This document shows positions 40,631 to 50,402 of a DNA stretch of 64,000 bases, piece by piece. The stretch is taken from the NCBI GenBank assembly GCA_017465665.1, contig JAFTVU010000030.1, positions 1 to 64,000 of the forward strand. The letters are read 5' to 3'. Numbering within the stretch: position 1 is the first letter of the stretch; every line of letters starts with the position of its first letter. The notes beneath the pieces were generated by a model. That model was given only the letters and a program-made list of their open reading frames with translations. It searched no databases and was not told the origin of the DNA. Both the position numbers and the translations under genes were made by a program. This DNA is from Oscillospiraceae bacterium (GTDB lineage: Bacteria; Bacillota; Clostridia; Oscillospirales; Ruminococcaceae).

Positions 40631-43600
40631 ATGAGAAACCTTTTCAACAACGGCTGGAGCTTCGCCAAAGCTCCCACAGGAACAGGATATTCCGATATGG
40701 GCGGACTTTCTTTCGTGCCCGTGGATATCCCGCATGACTGGCTGATAAGCAACGCAAACGACCTGTACGAAAGCTCTTTCGGCTTCTACAGAAAGACATG
40801 GAAGCACAGCGGCGCAGAAAGCGTGCGCCTTTATTTCGAGGGCGTGTATCAGGATTGCACCGTGTACGTCAACGGCAAGGAGGCAGGCGAGAACAAATAC
40901 GGCTACTCCTCCTTTGAGGTGGATATCACCGCCCTGCTCGTGAGCGGCGATAACGAGATAGTCGTACTGGTGCGCCACGAAGCGCCAAATTCACGCTGGT
41001 ACTCTGGCGCAGGTATCTTCAGAAACGTACATATAATAGAAACAGCGGCAGACCACATCGCAACGGACGGTGTGTATTTCTCCTGCAGACGCGAGGGAAA
41101 CGGCTGGCACTGCACCGTCTCCGCCGAGGTATGCGGCAATGGCGAAATAAACTACATCCTCGCTGACGGTGAGCGCGTTCTGTACAGCGGCAAGAGCGGC
41201 GAGTTTGACGTAACGGACGCGCCCGTATGGGATATAGCTTCACCCTGCCTGCTGGAGCTTACAGCACAGCTTATGAGCGGCGGTGAGGTCATCGATGAGA
41301 TAACACAGAAAGTCGGTCTGCGCGAGATAGAATACAAGCCCGAAAGCGGCTTCTTCCTGAACGGAAAACACGTGAAGCTCCACGGCGTATGTCTGCATCA
41401 CGATCTCGGCGCTGTGGGCGCGGCTTTCAACAAGGAGCTTGCACGCAGACAGCTCACCACCATGAAGCGCATGGGCGTGAACGCAGTGCGCACCTCCCAC
41501 AACATGCCTGCCATCGGCTTCATGGAGCTTTGCGATGAGCTGGGCATCCTCGTGGACAGCGAGGCTTACGATATGTGGGAGCGCCCCAAGACCGAGTTCG
41601 ACTATGCGCGCTTCTTCCCCGAGTGGTTCGAAAAGGACGTAACGAGCTGGGTGCGCCGCGACCGCAACCACCCCTCCGTCATCATGTGGAGCGTAGGCAA
41701 CGAGATATACGACACCCATTTCTCCGACAGAGGCCGTGAGGTGGCAAGGATGCTTCACGAGGCTGTACGAAAGAGCGATCCGCGCTGTAACGCACCCACC
41801 ACCATCGGCTCAAACTACATGCCATGGCAGGGCGCACAGAACTGCGCCATGGAAGTAGACCTTGCAGGCTACAACTACGGCGAGAACCTGTATCAGCTCC
41901 ACCATGAACAGCACCCCGAATGGTGCATCTACGGCAGTGAGACCACCTCAGGCGTGAAGAGCCGCGGCGTGTACCACTTCCCGAGGAACACAGCGTTCCT
42001 CACTCATGACGACCTGCAGTGCTCCTCTCTGGGCAACTGCCGTGCAGGCGCTGCAGCTCCCATGCCGCAGCAGATAATCGCAGCGGACAGGGATACGGAT
42101 TTCTGCGCAGGTATGTTCATCTGGACGGGCAGTGACTACATCGGCGAGCCCTCGCCCTACTCCACCAAAAACGCATACTACGGCCCTGTTGACACCGCAG
42201 GCCTTGAAAAGGACGCCTACGCACTGTACCAGTCCGCATGGACGGATAAGCCCGTGCTGCACCTTTTCCCCTACTGGGATTTCAACGATGGTCAGCTCAT
42301 CGACGTGGTAGCCTACACCAATTTCAGCGAGGCTGAGCTTTTCGTCAACGGACGTTCACAGGGTAAGCGCACCCCCGAGGAATACACCGTCACATGGCAG
42401 GTGCCCTACGAAAAGGGCGAGATAAAGGTCATTGCCACAGATGAACACTGGGGCACTTTCGAGCGCTCACGCAGCAGCTTCGGCAACTCCGCCGAAATAA
42501 AACTGAGCTGCGAAAAGACACAGCTCAAGGCAGACGGCGAGGACATGGCAGCCGTGGTGATATACACTGTGGATGAAAACGGCGTGCCTGTTGACAACGC
42601 CCGTGACAGAATAAACATCAGCGTTTCGGGCGCACGTCTGGTCGGCTTCGATAACGGCGACAGCACCGATTACGACAGCTACAAATCCCCCTGTCGCAAG
42701 CTGTTTTCGGGCAAGGCAGTGGCGCTCATTGCGGCTTCCGATAAGGCAGGAGATATCATCGTAAGGGCGGAAGCACCGCACTTGAAGTCCGCAGAGCTGC
42801 GCCTTACAGCAGTTCAGGCAGAGGTTAAATGCGGCACGTCATGTATCACATATATCCCTGCAGAAGAACACAACGGCGAAGTGCCGATAAGAAAGATAGT
42901 GCTGAAACGCGAATGCGGCGCACAGCTCACTCCCGATACCAACAACGTCCGCGTAACGGCCGAGATACTCCCTGCTGATGCGACCCACACCGAGCTTAAA
43001 TGGAGCGTAGTTACGAGCAGCGGCATCGAAACAAATCTCGCACAGGTAAAGGCTGACGGCAATTCCGCAGTGCTTACGGCTCTCGGTGACGGCGAGTTCA
43101 GGCTGCGCTGCTCTGCGGCAAACGGCAAGCCCCAGCCCGAGGTGCTCTCGGAATACGAGTTCACCGCAAGCGGCTTCGGACAGCCGTTCACAGACCCCTA
43201 CAGCTTCGTTACAGGCTGCTTCTACAACGACAGCAACGGCCTCATGAACGAGGTATCGGGCGGCGGCATCTCCATGACGCGCGAGCAGAACTACGCAGGC
43301 TTCACAAAGGTGGATTTCGGCAGATACGGCACGGATAGCTTCACCCTGCGCATGATACACTGGCACACCAACTCCCCTGCACCCTTTGAGCTGTGGGACG
43401 GCAAGCCCTCCGAGGGCAGGCTGTTGGGCAGCTTCAGCTATCAGGCGGATTTCATCTGGCAGACCTATCAGGACAACACGTTCACGCTTCCCGAAAAGCT
43501 GTGCGGCGAGCACGATATCTGGTTCGTATTCGGCGAGCATGAGCAGCGCCTCGATCTCGGCGGTTTCTTCTTCACACCGAAGCTGAAAGCCTACGAGGAG

Positions 43601-43954
43601 ATAGCCGCGGCTGACTGCGACCTCGTCCACGGCGATACCTTTGAGACCGTCGGCACAAGGATAGAGCGCATCGGCAACAACGTGTTCTTCGATTTCGAGG
43701 ACATGGACTTCGCAAAGGGCGTTACAGCGCTGAAGCTTACAGGACGCACCCGCCACGATAACGACTCCATCCATGTACACATCATCGGCGACAGCGGCGA
43801 GATACGCGAGATAGTGGAGTTCCCGTTCAGCGAGGATTATATCACCGTCACAAAGGCGCTGCCTGCTTTCACGGGCAAGGCAGTGGTAAAGGTGATGTTC
43901 CTGCCGGGCTGTGATTTCGATTTCGGCAGCATCAGCTTCGTTCCTGCGGAGTAA
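40631..43954 (+). CDS. Glycoside hydrolase family 2 (beta-galactosidase type), multidomain
   Basis: This 1107-residue enzyme has the GH2 order: sugar-binding jelly roll (about 10-170; IPHDWL, WYSGAGIFRNV), Ig-like domain, and a TIM barrel (about 270-600). The barrel contains GVCLHHDLGAVG, RTSHN, IMWSVGNEIYD with the acid/base Glu, and CIYGSETTS with the nucleophile Glu. C-terminal Ig-like modules follow, then (about 850-975) a jelly roll resembling CBM6-type domains, and a last beta-rich part. No signal peptide is seen despite the binding module, so it may be intracellular or exported by another route. GAGG is 6 bases before ATG 40631; an in-frame ATG at 40619 lacks a site. Galactosidase is favoured; other GH2 activities remain possible. 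Confidence 0.92.
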   Translation: MRNLFNNGWSFAKAPTGTGYSDMGGLSFVPVDIPHDWLISNANDLYESSFGFYRKTWKHSGAESVRLYFEGVYQDCTVYVNGKEAGENKYGYSSFEVDITALLVSGDNEIVVLVRHEAPNSRWYSGAGIFRNVHIIETAADHIATDGVYFSCRREGNGWHCTVSAEVCGNGEINYILADGERVLYSGKSGEFDVTDAPVWDIASPCLLELTAQLMSGGEVIDEITQKVGLREIEYKPESGFFLNGKHVKLHGVCLHHDLGAVGAAFNKELARRQLTTMKRMGVNAVRTSHNMPAIGFMELCDELGILVDSEAYDMWERPKTEFDYARFFPEWFEKDVTSWVRRDRNHPSVIMWSVGNEIYDTHFSDRGREVARMLHEAVRKSDPRCNAPTTIGSNYMPWQGAQNCAMEVDLAGYNYGENLYQLHHEQHPEWCIYGSETTSGVKSRGVYHFPRNTAFLTHDDLQCSSLGNCRAGAAAPMPQQIIAADRDTDFCAGMFIWTGSDYIGEPSPYSTKNAYYGPVDTAGLEKDAYALYQSAWTDKPVLHLFPYWDFNDGQLIDVVAYTNFSEAELFVNGRSQGKRTPEEYTVTWQVPYEKGEIKVIATDEHWGTFERSRSSFGNSAEIKLSCEKTQLKADGEDMAAVVIYTVDENGVPVDNARDRINISVSGARLVGFDNGDSTDYDSYKSPCRKLFSGKAVALIAASDKAGDIIVRAEAPHLKSAELRLTAVQAEVKCGTSCITYIPAEEHNGEVPIRKIVLKRECGAQLTPDTNNVRVTAEILPADATHTELKWSVVTSSGIETNLAQVKADGNSAVLTALGDGEFRLRCSAANGKPQPEVLSEYEFTASGFGQPFTDPYSFVTGCFYNDSNGLMNEVSGGGISMTREQNYAGFTKVDFGRYGTDSFTLRMIHWHTNSPAPFELWDGKPSEGRLLGSFSYQADFIWQTYQDNTFTLPEKLCGEHDIWFVFGEHEQRLDLGGFFFTPKLKAYEEIAAADCDLVHGDTFETVGTRIERIGNNVFFDFEDMDFAKGVTALKLTGRTRHDNDSIHVHIIGDSGEIREIVEFPFSEDYITVTKALPAFTGKAVVKVMFLPGCDFDFGSISFVPAE

Positions 43955-43995
43955 CCTTCACGGCGCAATTTTCCTGCTTTTTGTCAGATATTGTA

Positions 43996-44024
43996 TAGAC
44001 AGAACCGAAAAAATGTGATATACT
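43996..44024 (+). promoter_or_regulatory. GH74 promoter
   Basis: TAGACA (43996-44001), 17 bp, TATACT (44019-44024), with extended TGA. Confidence 0.75.
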
Positions 44025-44067
44025 TGTTATGTTTGAACTTTGGCACATACATTTAAGGAGAAACATA

Positions 44068-46290
44068 ATGAGCATGAAAACAAAACGCATCCTTGCCGCT
44101 GCATTGTCTGTGACGATGTGCTTTTCACTGATGACAGGCTGCAAGGATGATACCACCACTTCAAGTGACCCTGCGGCTTCGGGTGATACCGCTACCAGCG
44201 GCGCAGACATCGACGCACAGCAGCCCGTGGATACAGGCTGGACCTACGGACAGGTGGCAGTTGGCGGCGGCGGCTTCGTGACAGGTGTGTTCAGCACCTG
44301 CGAGGAGGGCGTATATTATGCCCGTACAGACGTGGGCGGCGCATACCGCTGGGATGAGGCTGCGCAGCAGTGGAAATCCCTCAACTACTGGGTATCCGAG
44401 GAGGATGTGGGTCTGATGGGCATAAGCGCCATCGCAGTTGACCCCACAAACGCCGCAAAGGTGTATCTGCTTGCAGGTACTGAGTATTTCAGCGGCGGCA
44501 AGACCTGCCTGCTTAAATCCGAGGACTACGGCGAGACTTTCACTGTCATCGACCTCACAAGCATGATAAAGGTGCACGGAAACTGCATGGGCAGAGGCAA
44601 CGGCGAGCGCCTTGCCATCGACCCGAACAACACTGATATCCTCTATGCAGGCGGCAACACGGGCGGCATGCTTAAGTCCACAGACGGCGGACTTACATGG
44701 AACCCCGTATCCTCTTTCCCCATCAGAAACACCCCCAACCAGAACGGCATCAACATCATCATGTTTGACCCCGACAGCGCCGCTGACGGCGTTTCCCAGA
44801 CCATCTACGCAGGCGTTTCACAGGCGGAGGACAGCTTCTATATCTCCAATGATGCAGGCGCTACATGGTCCGTTGTTGAGGGCAGTATAGACGCAATGCC
44901 CCAGCGCATGAAGCTTGATTCCGAGGGCAATGTGTACGTTGTCTACGGCGACAAGGAGGGTCCCTGGAACCAGAGCAGCGGCTCTGTTTACAAGTACGAT
45001 ATAGACGCTGGCACTGCCGAGAACATCGCTCCTGCAGGCTCGCCTTTCGGTGATATCGTGATAGACCCCGAAAACGACGACCGCATGGTGCTCGTCACCA
45101 CTCAGACATGGTCACAGCAGCCCAACGGCTCCTACGGTGATATCTTCTACACCACCACTGACGGCGGCAAGACCTGGACGAACATCCTCGGCAACATCAC
45201 CATGACGAACAACGGCATGCCCTGGATAGACGGCTGCGCTATCCACTGGTGCTCCTCCCTTGCAATGAACCCCTTTGATGCGGATGAGATAATGGTTACA
45301 AGCGGCAACGGCATCTTTGCATGTGATAACATCTGGGATGCAAACCCCGAGTTCTATTTCAACTCCAGAGGCATCGAGGAGACCGTGCCTATGGATATCG
45401 TATCCATCAAGGGCAATCCGCTCATCACCGCAGCGCTTGACTACGACGGCTTCGTGCATGAGGATATCTTCACCCCTGCGATACGTCACGGGGATATGAT
45501 AGGCTCTACCACAAGCATTACAGTTGCAGCCAAGAACACCGATTACATGGCAAAGACAGGCGGCAGCGACAGCGAGCAGATGGTGACCTACACCACAGAC
45601 GGCGGCGCAACATGGACGAGAGTAAGAGCAAAACCCGTCAAGGGCGAGACCTACCACAGCGGCACAGTGGCATTCAATGCGGATGGTACACGCCTTATCT
45701 GGAGCCCCTCCAATAACTATTATTCCTACTACACAGAGGATTTCGAAACCTGGACCCAGTGCGAGGGCATCATGGGTCAGAACATGTATATCATCGGCGA
45801 CAACGTTGACCCCAACACCGTTTACGCCTGCGGCAATGAAAAACTGTATGTCAGCAAGGACGGCGGCAAGAGCTTTGAAAAGATAGGCATGGAGCTGTTC
45901 CTCACAGAAAGACGTATCGAGGTATCCCCCGATACAGCAGGTATGTTCTATGTTCCTGCCATCAACCTTTACGTAACAAAGGATTACGGCGCTACCTTTG
46001 AAAAGGTGCCGGGAGTAAAGAGCTGCCAGGCTGTGAGCCTCGGCAAGGCAAAGAACGACGGCGACCCCTACGTTATCTACGTTTACGGCACAGTCGAGGG
46101 CAACGATGCGCTCGGTCTGTACATGTCCGAGGATAACGGCGCTACATGGGAGCGCTGCAATGACGACGCACATCAGTTCGGCGGCACAGGCAACGGCGGT
46201 CTCATCAGCGGCGATATGAATGTATACGGCAGAGTGTACATGACTACAGTAGGTCTCGGCATCTGCTACTGCGACAAGACCGAAAAGTAA
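44068..46290 (+). CDS. Xyloglucanase, glycoside hydrolase family 74, lipoprotein
   Basis: GH74 enzymes cut the glucan backbone of xyloglucan with inversion, using two Asp residues. The 740-residue protein starts with a type II signal peptide and lipobox LMTGC, then an Asp/Thr/Ser linker, so it is anchored outside. Two seven-bladed propellers follow. The opening GGGFVTGVFS and YYARTDVGGAYRWD (first catalytic Asp region) and MPWIDGCAIHWCSSLAMNPF (second region) are diagnostic. Sialidase-like Asp-box blades recur (STDGGLTWN, TTDGGKTWT, TTDGGATWT, SKDGGKSFE, SEDNGATWE). No dockerin or carbohydrate-binding module is seen. AAGGAG precedes ATG 44068. It likely feeds oligosaccharides to the GH2 and GH3 enzymes. 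Confidence 0.95.
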   Translation: MSMKTKRILAAALSVTMCFSLMTGCKDDTTTSSDPAASGDTATSGADIDAQQPVDTGWTYGQVAVGGGGFVTGVFSTCEEGVYYARTDVGGAYRWDEAAQQWKSLNYWVSEEDVGLMGISAIAVDPTNAAKVYLLAGTEYFSGGKTCLLKSEDYGETFTVIDLTSMIKVHGNCMGRGNGERLAIDPNNTDILYAGGNTGGMLKSTDGGLTWNPVSSFPIRNTPNQNGINIIMFDPDSAADGVSQTIYAGVSQAEDSFYISNDAGATWSVVEGSIDAMPQRMKLDSEGNVYVVYGDKEGPWNQSSGSVYKYDIDAGTAENIAPAGSPFGDIVIDPENDDRMVLVTTQTWSQQPNGSYGDIFYTTTDGGKTWTNILGNITMTNNGMPWIDGCAIHWCSSLAMNPFDADEIMVTSGNGIFACDNIWDANPEFYFNSRGIEETVPMDIVSIKGNPLITAALDYDGFVHEDIFTPAIRHGDMIGSTTSITVAAKNTDYMAKTGGSDSEQMVTYTTDGGATWTRVRAKPVKGETYHSGTVAFNADGTRLIWSPSNNYYSYYTEDFETWTQCEGIMGQNMYIIGDNVDPNTVYACGNEKLYVSKDGGKSFEKIGMELFLTERRIEVSPDTAGMFYVPAINLYVTKDYGATFEKVPGVKSCQAVSLGKAKNDGDPYVIYVYGTVEGNDALGLYMSEDNGATWERCNDDAHQFGGTGNGGLISGDMNVYGRVYMTTVGLGICYCDKTEK

Positions 46291-46346
46291 TCGGATACAA
46301 AAAAAGCGACCTGAGATATTAGCCCGATAGTTATACAGAAGTTAAA

Positions 46347-46381
46347 AGCCACTTTTGATATTGCGTCAAAAGTGGCTTTGC
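46347..46381 (+). terminator. GH74 terminator
   Basis: AGCCACTTTTGA (46347-46358) pairs perfectly with TCAAAAGTGGCT (46366-46377), followed by TTGCTT. Confidence 0.8.
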
Positions 46382-46389
46382 TTGTGACA

Positions 46390-46418
46390 TTGACTTTATG
46401 AGGAAGCTTTGCTATAAT
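46390..46418 (+). promoter_or_regulatory. Promoter of orphan gene 46457-46918
   Basis: TTGACT (46390-46395), 17 bp, TATAAT (46413-46418). Confidence 0.85.
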
Positions 46419-46456
46419 CAACTCAATGACAAATTAGAATTTGACGAGGAGGTACT

Positions 46457-46918
46457 ATGGATTATCAAGACAAGCTGAATGAACATCTTCAAGCAATCGT
46501 AGGAAAACAATTAGATGCGCTGAATATGGCATGCGAAATGATGATGTTTAGTTTTGAAAAGTATGCACTTCATGCCCAATGCCTTACCCGCATTATTTGT
46601 GAGAATGATATTCTTGTGACGACTTTGGATTACCAAAGTTGGGATGGTGAAGCAGAAGAGAATAACGATGAATGGTATTTTGTTGAACAAAACAGAGATA
46701 AAATAGTCGGCGGCACGGTAACCTCTGTAAATGTCAATGCTCTGCATGATGTTGTAATTATTTTAGATAACGGAATCAGAATTGAATTGTTCATCAAAAA
46801 CGGCTATCACCATTTTGACGATGAAAACGAACAATGGGTGTTTTTCAAGCATCACGACCATTCCTATCCGTTTATTACCGTGTACAATAAATCAGTTGAC
46901 ATTGCGGTAGATTGGTAA
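46457..46918 (+). CDS. Hypothetical acidic protein, AT-rich orphan
   Basis: This 153-residue soluble protein is acidic and rich in His, Asn and Asp (GYHHFDDENEQWVFFKHHDH near residues 115-134). It has no signal peptide or membrane segment and no motif I recognise. Its DNA is visibly richer in A+T than the GH genes before it, and codon choice differs (many AAT, GAT, TTT), which suggests transfer. Size and composition resemble immunity proteins of polymorphic toxin systems, but no toxin gene is adjacent, so this is only a suggestion. GGAGG precedes the ATG; it has its own promoter and terminator. Confidence 0.75.
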   Translation: MDYQDKLNEHLQAIVGKQLDALNMACEMMMFSFEKYALHAQCLTRIICENDILVTTLDYQSWDGEAEENNDEWYFVEQNRDKIVGGTVTSVNVNALHDVVIILDNGIRIELFIKNGYHHFDDENEQWVFFKHHDHSYPFITVYNKSVDIAVDW

Positions 46919-46963
46919 CTATACCAGTTAGACAAATCCCAATTTATAGGTGAGATAATAACA

Positions 46964-47003
46964 AAATCCAGAGAAGAAAATCGAATCTTCTCTGGATTTA
47001 CTT
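46964..47003 (+). terminator. Terminator of orphan gene (repeat stem)
   Basis: AAATCCAGAGAAGA (46964-46977) pairs with TCTTCTCTGGATTT (46986-46999), followed by ACTTCTTT. The identical stem occurs at 61009-61044. Confidence 0.75.
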
Positions 47004-47045
47004 CTTTATGACTTCCACCCTTTCCTCTCAGGTCGTTCTTTTGTT

Positions 47046-47570
47046 TCAAAGCTTCTCTGTTATCTTGGTGCGCTGTATCACCTGCATGATGACGCAGCCG
47101 AATACAACGCCTGCCGCGCCCTGCACTGCGTTCATCGGCAGACCTGCCGCAGCACCTGCAAAGCCGTAGCCCATCACCAGAGCGTCGTACAGGAAATAGC
47201 CCGTCACCATTATCACTTCAGCCACAGCGGCGCTCAGTATATGCGCAGCAAGCTTTCTGCCGCCCTTTGCGCTGAGCTTATGTGCCACCACAGCCGCAGT
47301 CAGCCCGATAAGTCCTTTTATCACAAAGGTGGCAGGCGCATACACCGCATAGCACGTGATGATATCCGCCATAGCCGAGCCTACAGCTCCTGCGGCGCAG
47401 CCGTACAAAGGGCCGAGCGTCCATGCCGCGATGAGGATGAAGCAGTCACCAAAGTTGAGAAATCCGCCTATGGGCGAGGGTATCTGTATCACGATGGTAG
47501 CAACGCATATCAGCGCGGCAAACATAGCCGCAATGCACAGCCGCAGTAGACTGTTCTTTTTTTCTTTCAT
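47046..47570 (-). CDS. ECF transporter S component, vitamin substrate unassigned
   Basis: This 174-residue membrane protein has six hydrophobic segments typical of ECF substrate-binding subunits. The stretches AMFAALICVATIVIQIPSPI, GGFLNFGDCFILIAAWTLGP and YAPATFVIKGLIGLTAAVVA match the family that includes HmpT/PdxU-like proteins. It needs the shared EcfA/EcfT module, absent here. The start at 47570 follows AGAGAGGTG; the longer ORF to 47672 has no site. I see no riboswitch in the upstream region, so the vitamin (pyridoxine, HMP, riboflavin or other) stays open. Confidence 0.85.
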   Translation of the reverse strand: MKEKKNSLLRLCIAAMFAALICVATIVIQIPSPIGGFLNFGDCFILIAAWTLGPLYGCAAGAVGSAMADIITCYAVYAPATFVIKGLIGLTAAVVAHKLSAKGGRKLAAHILSAAVAEVIMVTGYFLYDALVMGYGFAGAAAGLPMNAVQGAAGVVFGCVIMQVIQRTKITEKL

Positions 47571-47682
47571 GCATATCACCTCTCTTTCAGTTCCATGGAA
47601 TATTTTACTACATTTTGGTGATATCGCAATAGCCAGAATACACATTTTTAATAAGACCACGATATTTCCCAACCGTGTATTA

Positions 47683-47711
47683 TTGACAAAAACCTTACAT
47701 TGGTATATACT
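47683..47711 (+). promoter_or_regulatory. P-type ATPase promoter
   Basis: TTGACA (47683-47688), 17 bp, TATACT (47706-47711). Confidence 0.9.
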
Positions 47712-47768
47712 TATTATCTAAGGATACGATAATCAGGAACTCATCTGCTTAATTATGAAAGGAAGCCC

Positions 47769-50345
47769 ATGAAACATATAACAGATATCACGAAAGGACT
47801 GACTTTGCAAGAAGTAAAAGAGCGGCAGGCGGACGGCAGATACAACGGCAGCTTTTCCGTTAAAACACGCAGCATCCCTGTGATAATAAGAGATAACATC
47901 TTCACGCTGTTCAATCTGGTGAATGTGATACTGGCGCTGCTTGTAGCAATGACAGGCAGCTACAGGAACATGCTGTTCATGGGTACGATAATCTGCAATG
48001 TGGCCATCGGTATAGTGCAGGAGATACGCTCAAAGCGCGCTATCGACAGGCTGACGCTGATATCCGCGCCAAAGGCTCATCTGCGGAGGGACGGTAAGGA
48101 GGTCACAGCAGATGTGGCAGAAGTGGTCTGCGACGATATACTGCTTCTCAGCTCGGGACGGCAGCTCTGCGCTGACGCCGTACTGCGCGAGGGCAGCTGC
48201 GAGGTGGATGAGAGCCTGCTCACAGGCGAGAGCGAGCCTGTTCCGAAAGCCGTGGGCGATGAGCTTCTTTCAGGCAGCTTCATCGTATCAGGCACATGCA
48301 CCGCACAGGTGACCAGAGCAGGCGCACAGTCCTATGCAAACAGGCTCACCAGCGGCGCAAAATACGAAAAAAAGCCCCATTCCGAAATGATGCAGTCCAT
48401 AAACAAGATAATAGGCACAGTCTCTGTCTGCATCGTTCCGTTTGCTCTGGTGCTCTTCTTCAAGGCGATATTCATTACGGGACAGGATATCAGCCGCGGC
48501 ATAGTAAGCACTGTGGCGGCGCTCATCGGCATGATACCCGAGGGTCTTGTGCTGCTTACAAGCCTTGCGCTGGCGGTAAGCTCGGTAAAACTGGCAAGGA
48601 AGAATACACTGTGTCAGGATCTGTATTGCATAGAAAATCTTGCGCGTGTGGATGTGCTGTGCCTTGATAAAACAGGCACTCTTACCGAGGGCTGCATACA
48701 GGTGGATGAGCTCATACCGATTGATATCAGCTTTGACAGCACGGGTGCGCTTAACGCCCTTGCCGCAGTAATGACAGACCCCAACCCCACCCTTGCCGCA
48801 GTAAAGGCAAGGTACGGCGCAGGCACTGATATGAAATGCACCTCCTGCGTCCCGTTCTCCTCTGCAAGGAAGTGGAGCAGCGCCGCCTTTGACGGCAGCG
48901 GAACATTCGTGCTGGGTGCTCCCGATTTCGTTCTGGATGAGGGGAAATACTCGCTCATCAGAGATAAAGTAAGCAGCTACACCGCAGAGGGAAAGCGTGT
49001 TCTGCTGCTGGCTCACAGCCCGTACACAGCGGCTGGAACTGAGCTTCCGCCGCATCTCTCACCTAAGGCGCTGGTGGTGCTTTCCGATAAGATACGCTCC
49101 ACCGCGCGCGAAACACTGGATTATTTCGCACAGCAGGGCGTGGATATAAAGGTCATTTCGGGCGACGACCCTGTTACCGTTGCAAGCGTTGCAAAGCGTG
49201 CTGGCGTGAAAGGCAGCGATAATTATACAGACGCTTCTGCCCTGTCTGACAGCGACATCCCTATGGCAGCGGAAAAATACACCGTATTCGGAAGAGTCAC
49301 ACCGCAGCAGAAGCTCGCGCTGATAAAAGCGCTCAGAGCGGCCGGCCACAAGGTAGCCATGACGGGCGACGGTGTGAACGATGTCCTTGCGCTCAGGGAA
49401 GCGGATTGCTCGGTGGCAATGCAGTCGGGAAGCGAAGCTGCACGCAACGTATCCCAGCTTGTTCTGGTGGATTCGGATTTCTCCTCCATGCCGCTCGTGG
49501 TGGCAGAGGGCAGACGCTGCATCAACAACATACAGCGCTCAGCCTCGCTGTTTCTGGGAAAGACGGTGTTCTCGTTCCTGCTGGCGGTGCTGTTCCTGTT
49601 CCTGCCGCGCGCCTATCCGTTCCAGCCGATACAGATGACGCTGATAAGCGCACTCACCATCGGCATACCATCATTCCTGCTGACGTTAGAGCCGAATTTC
49701 CGACGTGTGGAGGGCGGCTTTCTCGGAAATGTGCTGCGCCGTGCGTTCCCGTGCGGTATCGCAGTTACACTGGGAATAGCGCTGCTCATCGCAGCGCAGG
49801 CTGTCTTCAGTATACCGCAGGAGAACATCTCAGCCATGGCAATGCTGCTGACCGCCGCTGTCTGCATGGGCTCGCTGTACCTCACCGCACGTCCTCTTAA
49901 TATGCAGCGCAGAGTAATGCTTACAGGGCTGTGCGTGATATTTGCGGGCGCTTGTATGCTCTTTCCCGAAATGTTCTGCCTTGTGCCGCTTTCGGCACAG
50001 CAATGGAGTACGCTGGGTATCACCTGTATCATCGCCCTCACGGTGCTGCTGACCGCCGCCTGGATATCCCGTAACATCACGGATAAGCACAGGGGCGTTT
50101 CAGCGCCGCCTGCACTCAGACGCGCCGCGGCGGCTGTTGTGTTTGCGCTTTCCGCAGTATTTGCAGTGTGGTTCGGAACGCTGATGGCGGATTATATCTC
50201 GCTCGCCCACGGTGACGCTCCCGTTATCGCTCAGCAAGAGCCTGACGGCAGCTATCACGGTCTCCTGTACGATATCGAAAACGGTGATATAGAGATATTC
50301 GGACACAATGTGCGCCCATCGGAGATAGCGCACGAACAGGAATGA
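47769..50345 (+). CDS. Cation-translocating P-type ATPase (CtpE/P2-like)
   Basis: This 858-residue pump couples ATP to cation movement through a phospho-Asp intermediate. It shows the actuator motif DESLLTGESEP (about 157-167), the membrane motif MIPEGLVLLTSLALAVSSVKLA in parts (IPEGLVLLTS, LALAVSSVKLA), the phosphorylation site VLCLDKTGTLTEG (about 297-309), and MTGDGVNDVLALREAD (about 528-543). Ten membrane helices are likely. The IPEG-type M4 and short N-domain resemble CtpE, reported as a calcium pump in mycobacteria; cysteine-rich metal-binding heads of heavy-metal pumps are absent. GAAAGGA precedes the ATG. It stands alone. Confidence 0.92.
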   Translation: MKHITDITKGLTLQEVKERQADGRYNGSFSVKTRSIPVIIRDNIFTLFNLVNVILALLVAMTGSYRNMLFMGTIICNVAIGIVQEIRSKRAIDRLTLISAPKAHLRRDGKEVTADVAEVVCDDILLLSSGRQLCADAVLREGSCEVDESLLTGESEPVPKAVGDELLSGSFIVSGTCTAQVTRAGAQSYANRLTSGAKYEKKPHSEMMQSINKIIGTVSVCIVPFALVLFFKAIFITGQDISRGIVSTVAALIGMIPEGLVLLTSLALAVSSVKLARKNTLCQDLYCIENLARVDVLCLDKTGTLTEGCIQVDELIPIDISFDSTGALNALAAVMTDPNPTLAAVKARYGAGTDMKCTSCVPFSSARKWSSAAFDGSGTFVLGAPDFVLDEGKYSLIRDKVSSYTAEGKRVLLLAHSPYTAAGTELPPHLSPKALVVLSDKIRSTARETLDYFAQQGVDIKVISGDDPVTVASVAKRAGVKGSDNYTDASALSDSDIPMAAEKYTVFGRVTPQQKLALIKALRAAGHKVAMTGDGVNDVLALREADCSVAMQSGSEAARNVSQLVLVDSDFSSMPLVVAEGRRCINNIQRSASLFLGKTVFSFLLAVLFLFLPRAYPFQPIQMTLISALTIGIPSFLLTLEPNFRRVEGGFLGNVLRRAFPCGIAVTLGIALLIAAQAVFSIPQENISAMAMLLTAAVCMGSLYLTARPLNMQRRVMLTGLCVIFAGACMLFPEMFCLVPLSAQQWSTLGITCIIALTVLLTAAWISRNITDKHRGVSAPPALRRAAAAVVFALSAVFAVWFGTLMADYISLAHGDAPVIAQQEPDGSYHGLLYDIENGDIEIFGHNVRPSEIAHEQE

Positions 50346-50358
50346 AGCTCATACAGAA

Positions 50359-50394
50359 ACAGGGACGGTAAAAAACCGCCCCTGTGCTGTTTTT
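50359..50394 (+). terminator. P-type ATPase terminator
   Basis: ACAGGG-A-CGGT (50359-50369) pairs with ACCG-CCCCTGT (50375-50385), followed by GCTGTTTTT. Confidence 0.85.
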
Positions 50395-50402
50395 ATGCAA
50401 TA

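Noticed and set aside
42839..43780. Long minus-strand ORF (313 codons) inside the GH2 gene
   Set aside because: The GH2 frame is continuous with recognised motifs; the antisense frame is a by-product of codon use and has no family features.
46390..46918. Complete toxin-immunity module
   Set aside because: Only an immunity-like orphan is present; no toxin, secretion or recombination gene is adjacent.
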